DNA from: an uncultured Veillonella sp.
GTDB lineage: Bacteria; Bacillota; Negativicutes; Veillonellales; Veillonellaceae
Direction: 5' to 3'
Assembly (NCBI GenBank): GCA_934202215.1
Contig: CAKPXR010000026.1
Span: 1 to 22,059 of the forward strand
DNA: 22,059 nt
Shown here: positions 1 to 6,822 of the stretch, one piece after another
Numbering within the stretch: the first letter of the stretch is position 1
Layout: each line of letters begins with the position of its first letter
Translations under genes and position numbers: made by a program
The notes under the pieces: generated by a model
Told to the model about the DNA's origin: nothing
Database searches by the model: none
What the model saw: only the letters and a program-made list of their open reading frames with translations

Positions 1-1547
1 CCACCGATACGAGCCCAAATACCTGTAGGTTCACCTTGTTGCAATACACGAGGACGATACATATCGTCAGCTACTGTACGCCAAGCGTTGATATTACCTA
101 CTACAGCAGAGCGAATACCACGCATATGAGGGGTATCATAAGCACCACGAACAACAGGGTTAGGAGTTACCGGTGTAACTGGTTTTGGATTCGGAGTTAC
201 CGGTGTTACTGGCTTAGGATCTGGTGTTACAGGAGTAACTGGTTTAGGATCCGGAGTTACTGGAGTAACTGGTTTAGGGTCCGGAGTTACAGGAGTAACT
301 GGCTTAGGATCTGGAGTTACTGGAGTAACTGGTTTTGGATCCGGAGTTACTGGAGTTACAGGTTTAGGATCTGGAGTTGGTGTAGGTTTTGGTTCTGGCG
401 CCACATAGGACCCTTGACCATTGCCGTCTTTCCAAGTAATATCCCCTTCTTTTTGGTCTGTAGTCAACGCTTTTTGGAAGCTAGATACAATGCCTTTAGA
501 AGCGATGGATACTGTACCAGAAAGGTTTCTTTCACCTTTTACATAATTTTCATAGTAGAATTTATGTGCCAAGTTATCTAAAATCTTGTTTACATTACTT
601 TCAGAGGAAGTATCAAGATGATCACCTGTCACATAGCCATGCACACCTGAACCAGCCGCAGCGGATTTCACGATGAAGTTACCGCCCTCAATATCAGCCG
701 CATCAAGACCAGTTTTTTGAGAACCTGGTTTACCAAAATTCAAGCCCGTACCACTAGTCATGTCATAAATAACGTTAATATGACCGTCCAACTTATTCAC
801 ATGGATATCGCTGCGTGAATCTTGGGCAATACGGCTGAAACCTTCACGTGTACGAGTGCCTGTAAGGGTATTAATACTACTATGCGCTTCTTTACCATCA
901 ATTTTGAAAGCTTCCAAACCACCCATGTTATCATGGCTCCACATTCCCCCATCAAAGGTCATGTTGATTTCTCCGCCTTTATCTTCTAAGGTGTTCACAG
1001 CTTTACCAGAGAATTGATTAGGGCTATTATGAGCACGACCTAAACCGATGTTGATAACGGATGGTTGCTGTTGTTGGTATGGAGGCATTGTTTTATCAGA
1101 TACAAGCACATTACCTTGCATATTAAATACTTTGTGTTTTACAGTACCTGCATCATCAATACCGAGATTAATTTTGCTATTATACGCAAAAGCTACTGGA
1201 TATGGAGATTCCCATGGTGCAGTAGTCACGTCCATAACACCTCCATCCACTTGAATGGAACTGTTATCTAGCATGCCTGTAATGAAAGCTGGTTGACGAT
1301 AGCGCTTTGGCAATTGATCTGCATTAGGAGTATCTAGAGAGCCAATCGTAACTTGACCACCATTAGACGCTACTACACCTTTAACAGTTGCATTTCCAGT
1401 ACTTTCAAATTTACTATCTGCAGTAGTTGCAAAAATACGTCCATCAGAATTAAGACCCGCTGCAGCCCATGTACTTGGCATGGCCACTGTAGATGACAAT
1501 AAAGTCATCATAACAGCAGATAATAAAACCTTATTTCTACCTCTCAT
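1..1547 (-). CDS. Autotransporter with Pro-rich linker (3' end outside window)
   Basis: This is a type V secreted surface protein whose C-terminus is cut by the window edge, leaving about 515 codons. It starts at the ATG at 1547 (MRGRNKVLLSAVMM), preceded by GAGGTG with a 9-nt gap. Residues 1 to about 29 form a signal peptide ending near TWAAA. The passenger covers roughly residues 30-380, has repeated glycine/asparagine-rich strands, and contains a KILDNLAHKFYYENYVKGER segment shared with the next autotransporter. A linker of seven DPKPVTPVTP units follows, then the start of the translocator domain (YDTPHMRG, MYRPRVLQQGEPTGIWAR). That last part is almost identical at DNA level to the paralogue at 2162-4428. 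The passenger function cannot be read; an adhesin is likely from the family. No stop or frameshift is seen in the visible part. Confidence 0.88.
   Translation of the reverse strand, partial: MRGRNKVLLSAVMMTLLSSTVAMPSTWAAAGLNSDGRIFATTADSKFESTGNATVKGVVASNGGQVTIGSLDTPNADQLPKRYRQPAFITGMLDNSSIQVDGGVMDVTTAPWESPYPVAFAYNSKINLGIDDAGTVKHKVFNMQGNVLVSDKTMPPYQQQQPSVINIGLGRAHNSPNQFSGKAVNTLEDKGGEINMTFDGGMWSHDNMGGLEAFKIDGKEAHSSINTLTGTRTREGFSRIAQDSRSDIHVNKLDGHINVIYDMTSGTGLNFGKPGSQKTGLDAADIEGGNFIVKSAAAGSGVHGYVTGDHLDTSSESNVNKILDNLAHKFYYENYVKGERNLSGTVSIASKGIVSSFQKALTTDQKEGDITWKDGNGQGSYVAPEPKPTPTPDPKPVTPVTPDPKPVTPVTPDPKPVTPVTPDPKPVTPVTPDPKPVTPVTPDPKPVTPVTPNPKPVTPVTPNPVVRGAYDTPHMRGIRSAVVGNINAWRTVADDMYRPRVLQQGEPTGIWARIG
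162..371 (-). repeat. Seven tandem 30-bp coding repeats
   Basis: Seven in-frame 30-bp units encode DPKPVTPVTP (the last begins with N). They form the stiff linker between passenger and barrel of the first autotransporter. The units differ at a few third-codon positions only. Because 30 is a multiple of three, gain or loss of units would alter linker length without breaking the frame. Confidence 0.9.
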
Positions 1548-1715
1548 CCTCTTACACCTCAACTATTAATACAATAACACTCACATTTGTGAAAGTCTCT
1601 TCATAAATAAATATATATCTATCGGTTGATTTATTAGTCTTGATTTATATGAAAAGATAGACATATACTCACTTTGTTAAGAACTCACATCCAATACTTT
1701 TAAAATATGTTTAAA

Positions 1716-1744
1716 ATATTACACTATTTTTTGTGAATTGTAAA
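1716..1744 (-). promoter_or_regulatory. Candidate promoter for the first autotransporter
   Basis: On the minus strand, TTTACA and TAATAT are separated by 17 nt, which would give a 5' leader of about 160 nt before the ATG at 1547. The AT-rich background makes chance matches possible. The rest of 1548-1820 shows no gene or clear structure. Confidence 0.4.
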
Positions 1745-1820
1745 TGAATTTCTTGAATTTTATTTAAAATAATTTAAATTATTAATGATTGAGTTATAAA
1801 AGTAGAGTATACAAAAAGAA

Positions 1821-1848
1821 AAAAGCAGCGATCTAATCGCTGCCTTTT
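1821..1848 (-). terminator. Intrinsic terminator closing the degenerate toxin copy
   Basis: An 8-bp stem GCAGCGAT/ATCGCTGC with a CTA loop is followed on the minus strand by a run of T. It is the counterpart of the hairpin at 4976-5002, so it ended the toxin message before this copy decayed. Confidence 0.7.
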
Positions 1849-1881
1849 ACTTAGTAAACACTATATAGTATGTATCCGTAT

Positions 1882-1910
1882 TTGACGATATATGATATTA
1901 ATCCTATAAT
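1882..1910 (+). promoter_or_regulatory. Promoter of the left (orphan) antisense RNA
   Basis: TTGACG and TATAAT are separated by exactly 17 nt on the plus strand. The same arrangement exists in the inverted copy at 4909-4937, with a different spacer sequence but identical boxes and spacing. That suggests selection for the promoter even though the toxin here is broken. Predicted start is near 1917. Confidence 0.65.
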
Positions 1911-2015
1911 ATAAATAGATAGCCAAACGAGTGGTTCCGTCGGGCTCATCTCAAAGTTACAAAAAATTGATGAAATGGCCTTTCAGTTACCTAATTATCC
2001 AAGGATAACGAAGGG

Positions 2016-2063
2016 CTATTTGTCTTTTCCAAGACAAATAAGCGCCACAAGTGCGGTAAAGGC
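2016..2063 (-). pseudogene. Remnant of holin-like toxin peptide
   Basis: In the toxin frame, 15 residues remain (AFTALVALICLGKDK, then TAG), matching the C-terminal AFGALVALICLGKDK of the peptide at 4706-4807 with one change. There is no start codon or ribosome binding site in frame, and the toxin -10 box is gone while the -35 (TTGATT, 2076-2081) is still visible. It is a deletion relic. Confidence 0.75.
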
Positions 2064-2110
2064 TCCATATAATCGAATCAATAAGAATCTATTAATAGAA
2101 ATATATAAAT

Positions 2111-2140
2111 AAAAATAGCCCCTTAATAGGGGCTATTTTT
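2111..2140. terminator. Bidirectional intrinsic terminator
   Basis: A perfect 13-bp stem (AAAAATAGCCCCT and its complement) with a 4-nt TAAT loop lies 22 nt past the natural stop of the second autotransporter. Its A and T arms give a U-tract in both directions, so it can end both the autotransporter message and the convergent antisense RNA. Confidence 0.85.
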
Positions 2141-2161
2141 ATTTACTATGTACATAATAAT

Positions 2162-4428
2162 TTAGAACTTATGTGTAAATCCTGCATTTACAGACCAACC
2201 AGCTTTATAGTCGCCAGATAGACCCGTGCTAAGGTCAGCAAAAATGCTGTTGTTAGCATTGAAGCCATAGCGGCCGCCGAATGCTAGATCTGTCCAAGTT
2301 CCTTTAAGGTCTTGTTTTGTATATTTTGTAGTATTACAGTTGTGTACGCAGTGTTCACAGTGCCAGAGAAGGCATGGTTTAAACCAACGCGAGTATAGAT
2401 GTTACCTGCGCCAAATGTTTTACCAATTTCAAGGCCAAGACCACCTGCTGTACTGCTCACACCAGATTGTTCTACATGCATGCTACCAGCATTGAAGCTG
2501 TTACCACCGAAGTGAGTGTAGCTCAATTGTGCTTGTGGTTCAATGTATGCACCATTTGAAAGCTTCACAGTTTTACCATAGCGTGCACCGATAGAGTATG
2601 CATTAGCTTTAGTTTCACCAGACAGTCTTTCACCAATTTCATTACGAACAGTGAAATCGTTAGAAGCACGACCTACTTGAGACTCGATGTGGATGTATTG
2701 ATTGTTACCAAGATCTTTCAAGCCGTACGCACCAACCGCAAAGGCTTTTTCCTTGCCAGTACCATTGAATACGTAATCATCGTTGCCACGAAGGTAGGAC
2801 ACTTGGCCACCTACAGTCCAACCTCTGCTAGTCTTAGCATCGTAACCACCTTGAATGCGTGTATACGTTGTATCTGTGTCGATACCTTTTGTATTGAAGC
2901 TATATTTACCACCACCAACGCGAGCCCAAATACCTGTTGGTTCACCTTGTTGCAATACGCGTGGACGATACATATTATCTGTCAATGTTCTCCAACCGTT
3001 GATATTACTCATAATGGCAGAACGTGTACCGCGCATATGAGGTGTATCAAAATCACCCATAATAACGTGAATACGACCGTTGTTCTCAGGCTTAGGAGCT
3101 GGAGCTGGTTTAACCTCTGGCTTTGGAGTTGGTTGAGGTGTTGGTTTAACCTCTGGTTTTGGAGCTGGAGCTGGTGTTGGTTTCACCTCTGGTTTTGGAG
3201 CCGGAGTCGGTTCTGGTTTTACTTCTGGCTTTGGAGTTGGTTTAGGAATCGGTTTAACTTCCGGCTTAGGAGCTGGAGCTGGCTCTGGTTTTATTTCTGG
3301 TTTCGGTGTTGGTTTATTTTCACCATATACATACTTACCTTGACCATCTTTATCTGCTTGCCATGTAATGTCGCCTTCTTTAGCATAACCTGAAGTGATA
3401 ACTGTAAAACGACCAGATTCAGAACCATCAGATGCAATAGCTACTGTACCTTGAAGGTTTCTTTCACCATTTACATAGTTATGATAGTACATCTTGTGAG
3501 CTAAGTTATCTAAGATCTTATTCACATTTTCTTCGGAAGACATATCTAAACCTTTTTGAGTCGTGTACACATGAGCAGCCGCACCAGGAGCCGCACTTGT
3601 AATGTGAATATCTCCACCCCAGAAGGAATCTGGAGTCACACCATTATAGGTTTTAGTTGGTGGTTGATAGCTTGGATCCTCAGTATCTCCAGCCTCATCA
3701 TTAGGATCGTAAATAAAGTTTACATGACCTTCAAGCTTATCTACATAGAGTTTATTATGCTCACTTTGGGTTACCATATTAGCATAATTACGGTTCTTGG
3801 AACCTACAAGTCGATGGACGTGGCTAGGTTGCGTACCACCATCTAGTGTTCCTTCATGCAAGCCGCCTTGATAAAAAAGCTCCCAAGAACCATAATCGCC
3901 AAGGAATACATTAATATGACTTGGATGTTTAGCATCTTTATCTGCTAAATTAAATGCTAAACCATCCCAAAGAGATTCCTTCCCATCAATGCCAATATTA
4001 ATCTCAGATGCATGATTTGGATCACTTTTAACAATAACATCACCGACTAAAGACAAGTCGTTACCGATAAAATTACCTTTGTTGCCGTCTACACCAATAT
4101 TAACAGTACCACCTTGAGCCACTGCAATAGGAGTGCTCACATTTCGAACATCATAAACGCCTTCCTTAAGAGTAACAGTACTACCACCTTTACTGCTAAT
4201 GAAAGGCTTATTATTATAGCCCACATTAGCCACTGCTTTATCAATTCTGACTGTACCACCATTATCTGCCTCAATCGTAGATACATAGTTTGTCATTTCG
4301 CCAGCCTTGAATGACCCACCATTTGTAGTAGTAATCGTCATACCCTCTGCCATCACATAAGGCACTACAGAGCTAGCAATCGTTAGAGCAATCGCCAAGG
4401 ATAAGTTTGCTTTACATACACGTTTCAT
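2162..4428 (-). pseudogene. Autotransporter with C-terminal frameshift
   Basis: This paralogue of the first autotransporter would be about 755 residues if intact. The ATG at 4428 begins a signal peptide (MKRVCKANLSLAIALTIASS, cut near YVMA/EG). The passenger covers residues 28-368, a proline-rich linker about 372-447, and a beta-barrel domain follows from about residue 450 (FDTPHMRG, MYRPRVLQQGEPTGIWAR). The open frame stops at 2284 after SGTVNTAYTTVILQN... (714 residues). In the -1 frame the sequence continues as TTKYTKQDLKGTWTDLAFGG and ends in FTHKF at 2162, the terminal Phe typical of outer-membrane barrels. One base is therefore missing around 2320-2345, and the last strands plus the BAM recognition signal are lost. 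No good slippery heptamer is visible there, so a mutation, a phase-off state or a sequencing error is likelier than programmed shifting. Confidence 0.8.
3088..3312 (-). repeat. Pro-rich 12-residue repeats in autotransporter linker
   Basis: Six imperfect units of the type PKPEVKPxPxPx (12 residues, the last shortened to 10) form the linker between passenger and barrel of the second autotransporter. The first autotransporter uses a different 10-residue unit at the same place, so linkers have been exchanged or have expanded independently. Confidence 0.8.
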
Positions 4429-4476
4429 AAAAACCCTCTCTCATTTACACACTATAAACTATTATTAAATAATTTA

Positions 4477-4505
4477 ATTATATTTAATATTAGTATTCTT
4501 GTAAA
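4477..4505 (-). promoter_or_regulatory. Promoter of the second autotransporter
   Basis: TTTACA and TATAAT with a 17-nt spacer on the minus strand, about 45 nt before the ATG at 4428, which is preceded by GAGAGAGGG. The -35 box is the same as that proposed for the first autotransporter. Confidence 0.6.
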
Positions 4506-4543
4506 TATGAGGGAATTTTGCCACATATCGTATATAACAATAT

Positions 4544-4568
4544 AAAAAGCAGTAACTATAGTTACTGC
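4544..4568 (-). terminator. Terminator between toxin module and autotransporter
   Basis: An 8-bp stem GCAGTAAC/GTTACTGC with a TATA loop is followed by TTTTT on the minus strand only. It would end the antisense RNA and shield the autotransporter promoter from read-through. The left copy has a hairpin at the equivalent position (2111-2140). Confidence 0.65.
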
Positions 4569-4617
4569 TAACGTATACGTATATATATTTTTGTATATTT
4601 CTATATATAGATTCTTA

Positions 4618-4646
4618 TTGATTCGATTATATGTTCGCCATATAAT
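4618..4646 (+). promoter_or_regulatory. Promoter of the holin-like toxin
   Basis: TTGATT and TATAAT with a 17-nt spacer on the plus strand. A start near 4653 gives a leader of roughly 53 nt before the toxin ATG. In the left copy only the -35 box survives. Confidence 0.7.
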
Positions 4647-4674
4647 GGACTTAAGATAGTCAAGTGAGGTTGGG

Positions 4675-4698
4675 CCTCTCTTCGTTAATGAAGGGAGG
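4675..4698 (+). promoter_or_regulatory. Leader hairpin burying the toxin ribosome binding site
   Basis: CCTCTCTTC (4675-4683) pairs with GAAGGGAGG (4690-4698), nine pairs with one G-U and a GTTAAT loop. The right arm is the strong GGGAGG ribosome binding site of the toxin ATG at 4706. Such sequestration in the primary transcript is a known hallmark of type I toxins. Confidence 0.65.
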
Positions 4699-4705
4699 GG
4701 TGTCT

Positions 4706-4807
4706 ATGAGTAATTATGAGTTGATCATGATAATTCTAGAGGTAATGACCGTAGTTATTGCCTTTGGTGCACTTGTGGCGCTTATTTGTCTTGGAAAAGA
4801 CAAATAG
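4706..4807 (+). CDS. Small hydrophobic holin-like toxin peptide (type I TA)
   Basis: This 33-residue peptide begins MSNYELIMIILEVMTVVIAF and ends GALVALICLGKDK. A single hydrophobic helix spans about residues 6-29, with an acidic/polar N-terminus and a charged KDK tail. This pattern fits the Firmicutes putative holin-like toxin family (Hol_Tox; TxpA/BsrG-like type I toxins that insert in the inner membrane). The ATG follows GGGAGGGG with a short spacer, and that site is buried in a leader hairpin. It is one of the few plus-strand genes in the window, has its own promoter, and faces a convergent antisense promoter overlapping its 3' region. A strong hairpin at 4976-5002 ends the message. Family assignment is by pattern only, without a search, but promoter, leader fold, antisense promoter and a decayed second copy all agree. 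Confidence 0.75.
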   Translation: MSNYELIMIILEVMTVVIAFGALVALICLGKDK

Positions 4808-4908
4808 CCCTTCGTTACCAGTAACTGGATAACTGAAAGGCCATTTCATCAATTAATCATAGTTTTGAGATGAGCCCGACGGATCTACTCGCATGGCTAT
4901 CTACTTAT

Positions 4909-4937
4909 ATTATAGGGTTTATATTATATATCGTCAA
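4909..4937 (-). promoter_or_regulatory. Promoter of the antisense antitoxin RNA
   Basis: TTGACG and TATAAT with a 17-nt spacer on the minus strand, lying about 100 nt downstream of the toxin stop. The boxes are closer to consensus than the toxin promoter, as expected where the antitoxin must be in excess. The same promoter is present in the left copy at 1882-1910. Confidence 0.7.
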
Positions 4938-4975
4938 ATACAGATAAACGATCTATAATACACTTATAAATGCTA

Positions 4976-5002
4976 AAAGGCAGCGATCATCTCGCTGCCT
5001 TT
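4976..5002. terminator. Bidirectional terminator between toxin and secreted protein
   Basis: An 11-bp stem AAAGGCAGCGA/TCGCTGCCTTT with a 5-nt loop. It ends the plus-strand toxin message and, with a TTTTAG tract on the other strand, the message of the gene at 5042-5368. Confidence 0.8.
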
Positions 5003-5041
5003 GTTATTTCTGTTATTTACGTACTAGACCTATTATCTCTA

Positions 5042-5368
5042 CTATCTACGTGCTACACGCATGGCTGCCATCATGCCTGGAGATTTCCAGACAGATTGAC
5101 CATTGTCTGAAACGAGTTTGTTGTTATAGTAGAATACATCTGCATTGTAATAATTACTATCGCTAGATGTTACCTTATAGCTAAGACCAGACGTCGTATA
5201 TACTGTGAAATTAAGTACATCTCCTACTCTCTTTACAGAGTCTTGGTCTACATACCAGTTATTGCCGTTATAAGTCGTAGCATATACATCCGTACGAGCT
5301 TCTACGTCATGTGTATTAATCCCAATCAACACAAGTAGAGCCGCTAACATATATAAGAATTTACGCAT
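5042..5368 (-). CDS. Small secreted protein of unknown function
   Basis: This 108-residue protein has a signal peptide (MRKFLYMLAALLVLIGINTH, cut near VEA/RTD) and a short mature domain rich in Tyr, Asn and Ser (TTYNGNNWYVDQDSVKRVGDV), ending in basic MRVARR. The ATG at 5368 is chosen because GGAGGTAA lies just upstream and a signal peptide starts there; the frame stays open for 31 more codons, but these overlap the acyltransferase gene. The W-Y-x-D-x-D-S-V-K-R stretch recalls small Negativicutes exported proteins and surface-adhesin E-like folds, which is a weak guess. An extended -10 promoter sits just upstream. Likely a periplasmic or surface protein; role unknown. Confidence 0.75.
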   Translation of the reverse strand: MRKFLYMLAALLVLIGINTHDVEARTDVYATTYNGNNWYVDQDSVKRVGDVLNFTVYTTSGLSYKVTSSDSNYYNADVFYYNNKLVSDNGQSVWKSPGMMAAMRVARR

Positions 5369-5405
5369 TAGAATTACCTCCGTTTTATCGTTGGAATACT
5401 TGCTT

Positions 5406-5414
5406 ATTATACCA
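5406..5414 (-). promoter_or_regulatory. Extended -10 promoter of the small secreted protein
   Basis: TGGTATAAT on the minus strand fits the extended -10 pattern (TGnTATAAT). It gives a leader of about 30 nt before the ATG at 5368. No good -35 is visible. Confidence 0.4.
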
Positions 5415-5433
5415 AAAAACAGTAAGATTCGCA

Positions 5434-6531
5434 TTAAAATGGCACCTTCTTCTCCATCCACAATTGACTACTTTCAATATACAACATAATGCGTTTCATA
5501 ATGGGTTTTTCTATGAAAGCTAACCGCATATAGTCTATACACATCCCGACGATAAAAATGATTGCTACGATGAAGATCGCATATAGTGGTAATAACGGTG
5601 AGTCATAATACTGATAGGTACTAAAAATATAATCCCACATATAATGCATCACTAGCTTATTATCGTGTAATAGGTAAATTCCGAAGGTTGTAGAAGCAAT
5701 CGTATTGAGCCACGGATGATAAGTAATCTTGGCTTTCAAGAAAACAATAAATAAACCTATGCCCAGTAGTAGCTGGAAAAAGCCATAGTCATTTTGGGTA
5801 AAATAGAAAATCTGTTTCATATAAGTCGGATCTGTCATAGCCAGTACATCGACGAGAATATCCCCTAAAAAGGCCCCTAATATACCTATAACACTCAAGA
5901 TAATCCCCGTTTTTTGTGTTATATAAGAACCACATAGTTTAATAGATGCCCCATATAGTTTGATGTACGCCCCCATTGAATAAAATACAATGAAAGAGAA
6001 AATATGCTTAAAACCAAAGGTGGTATGTGGCAAATTAGGCCACAGATTAAGCGCTGTAGGTATGACAAACCAAATCATCGTCGAAGCGGCTAGTAGTAAA
6101 ACGTAGTATGTATGCTTCAACCAATGTAACACGCGATTAATGAAAGGCATTACTATATAGAGAACTAAAAACGTTTGAGCGAACCAACTCATACATCCAA
6201 AAGGTAATATAGCAAGCATTACGTTGTAAGGCATAACCGTATCGAGACCTAATACCACTGCCACACCTAGCATGGCAAGACTATAAAACCATATTTGGCC
6301 TACTAGCTTCCCAAACTTATGTAGCTTGAAGCTGCTAGAAACCATAAAGTACCCCGTTATCATAACAAAGGCCACTACACCACCCTTGCCGCCGAGGGCA
6401 AAAACTTGCAAGAATACCTTGTTAAACGTCAAATCTGGCGTAAAGGGAAAGGTTCCGTGCACACTAAAATGGTGCATAATGATCAGCACCATCGAAACGA
6501 TGCGCAATAATTCAATATTGCTCTCTCTCAT
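5434..6531 (-). CDS. Acyltransferase family 3 membrane protein
   Basis: This 365-residue integral membrane protein begins MRESNIELLRIVSMVLIIMHHFSVHG. The E-x-L-R start, the HH at residues 20-21 at the end of the first helix, and about ten hydrophobic helices are typical of acyltransferase 3 (OafA/NolL-like). These enzymes move acetyl or similar groups onto sugars of envelope polysaccharides. The GKGGVVAFVMITGYFM segment near residues 48-63 is the usual second-helix motif. Its ATG has GAGAGG eight bases upstream. It stands apart from the polysaccharide operon with its own likely promoter, so its target glycan is unknown. Its final codons overlap only the unused upstream extension of the next gene. 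Confidence 0.88.
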   Translation of the reverse strand: MRESNIELLRIVSMVLIIMHHFSVHGTFPFTPDLTFNKVFLQVFALGGKGGVVAFVMITGYFMVSSSFKLHKFGKLVGQIWFYSLAMLGVAVVLGLDTVMPYNVMLAILPFGCMSWFAQTFLVLYIVMPFINRVLHWLKHTYYVLLLAASTMIWFVIPTALNLWPNLPHTTFGFKHIFSFIVFYSMGAYIKLYGASIKLCGSYITQKTGIILSVIGILGAFLGDILVDVLAMTDPTYMKQIFYFTQNDYGFFQLLLGIGLFIVFLKAKITYHPWLNTIASTTFGIYLLHDNKLVMHYMWDYIFSTYQYYDSPLLPLYAIFIVAIIFIVGMCIDYMRLAFIEKPIMKRIMLYIESSQLWMEKKVPF

Positions 6532-6640
6532 GCTCTCAACCTCTCATTCTATAAACCTCAATGTCTCTCCAAACTATAAGATAGATAACTATTACATCTA
6601 GCAGCTAATCTAACAGCTATATGATAAGGCATTACACCTA

Positions 6641-6669
6641 TTTATCAGCATATACACCATAAAATACAA
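6641..6669 (-). promoter_or_regulatory. Weak candidate promoter for the acyltransferase
   Basis: TTGTAT and GATAAA with a 17-nt spacer on the minus strand, about 110 nt before the ATG at 6531. It is a modest match in AT-rich sequence. Confidence 0.3.
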
Positions 6670-6770
6670 GATATATATGAGAATGTAGTGACATAATTTA
6701 GGCATAAGAATATTCAAAACTATTAAAATCTAATCAATTTCAATATATTTAGAAAGATAAAAATTATAAA

Positions 6771-6815
6771 AAAATACACCTTCAAAAATTTCTTCTAATT
6801 TTGAAGGTGTATTTT
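6771..6815 (-). terminator. Intrinsic terminator of the four-helix membrane protein
   Basis: A 17-bp perfect stem (AAAATACACCTTCAAAA and its complement) with an 11-nt loop is followed on the minus strand by a long T run. It begins 8 nt past the stop codon at 6823. Confidence 0.88.
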
Positions 6816-6822
6816 ACTATAT

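Larger units (their letters stand above)
1821..2100 (-). repeat. Degenerate inverted copy of the toxin-antitoxin element
   Basis: Read on the minus strand, this block matches 4597-5002 on the plus strand from the region upstream of the toxin promoter to the closing terminator hairpin. One 49-bp stretch (2006-2054 versus 4769-4817) is identical. About 124 bp that hold the toxin -10 box, ribosome binding site and N-terminal codons are missing here. The two copies are inverted and flank the second autotransporter. Confidence 0.85.
1917..2145 (+). ncRNA. Putative orphan type I antitoxin RNA
   Basis: This is the predicted transcript from the promoter at 1882-1910 to the hairpin terminator at 2111-2140, about 230 nt. 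Its 5' end would fold as a stem-loop at 1918-1950 (GATAGCC paired with GGCTCATC, one bulged C, plus an inner CGA/UCG stem). The downstream part is complementary to the 3' half of the toxin message of the right copy, including the 49-nt identical stretch over the toxin C-terminal codons. It could therefore act in trans on the toxin at 4706-4807. Existence of the RNA is inferred from promoter, conserved fold and terminator. Confidence 0.5.
4544..4902 (-). ncRNA. Putative type I antitoxin RNA opposite the toxin
   Basis: The predicted antisense transcript starts near 4902 from the promoter at 4909-4937. It runs across the whole toxin gene and its leader to the hairpin and T-tract at 4544-4568. 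A stem-loop at its very 5' end (4869-4901) is shared with the left copy: stem residues are conserved while loop bases differ. The RNA would pair with about 250 nt of toxin message. The 3' end is uncertain, because processing or a shorter product ending near the toxin stop hairpin is possible. Confidence 0.5.
4597..5002 (+). repeat. Intact copy of the toxin-antitoxin element (inverted repeat partner)
   Basis: This block contains promoter, leader, toxin gene, antisense promoter and terminator in the same order as the degenerate copy at 1821-2100, which lies in opposite orientation 2.5 kb away. Conservation is highest over the toxin C-terminal codons, the ATTTCATCAATT region and the GATGAGCCCGACGGA region. 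Confidence 0.85.

Noticed and set aside
162..371. Regular 30-bp repeats resembling a CRISPR array
   Set aside because: There are no spacers; units are contiguous and in frame in a coding linker.
36..581. Long plus-strand ORF rich in Trp, Arg and Ser repeats
   Set aside because: It is the antisense shadow of the 30-bp proline-rich linker repeats of the first autotransporter; it has no ribosome binding site and no plausible protein composition.
2300..2350. Programmed -1 frameshifting as explanation for the broken autotransporter
   Set aside because: No X-XXY-YYZ heptamer in the correct frame in the overlap region, and autotransporters are not known to need it.
2677..3393. 238-codon plus-strand ORF opposite the second autotransporter
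   Set aside because: It is a mirror of the linker and barrel coding sequence, with odd Trp/Phe/Ser repeats; the minus-strand reading has signal peptide, motifs and promoter.
5369..5461. N-terminal extension of the small secreted protein
   Set aside because: It would place 31 residues before a clear signal peptide, overlaps the acyltransferase gene, and the internal ATG has the strong ribosome binding site.
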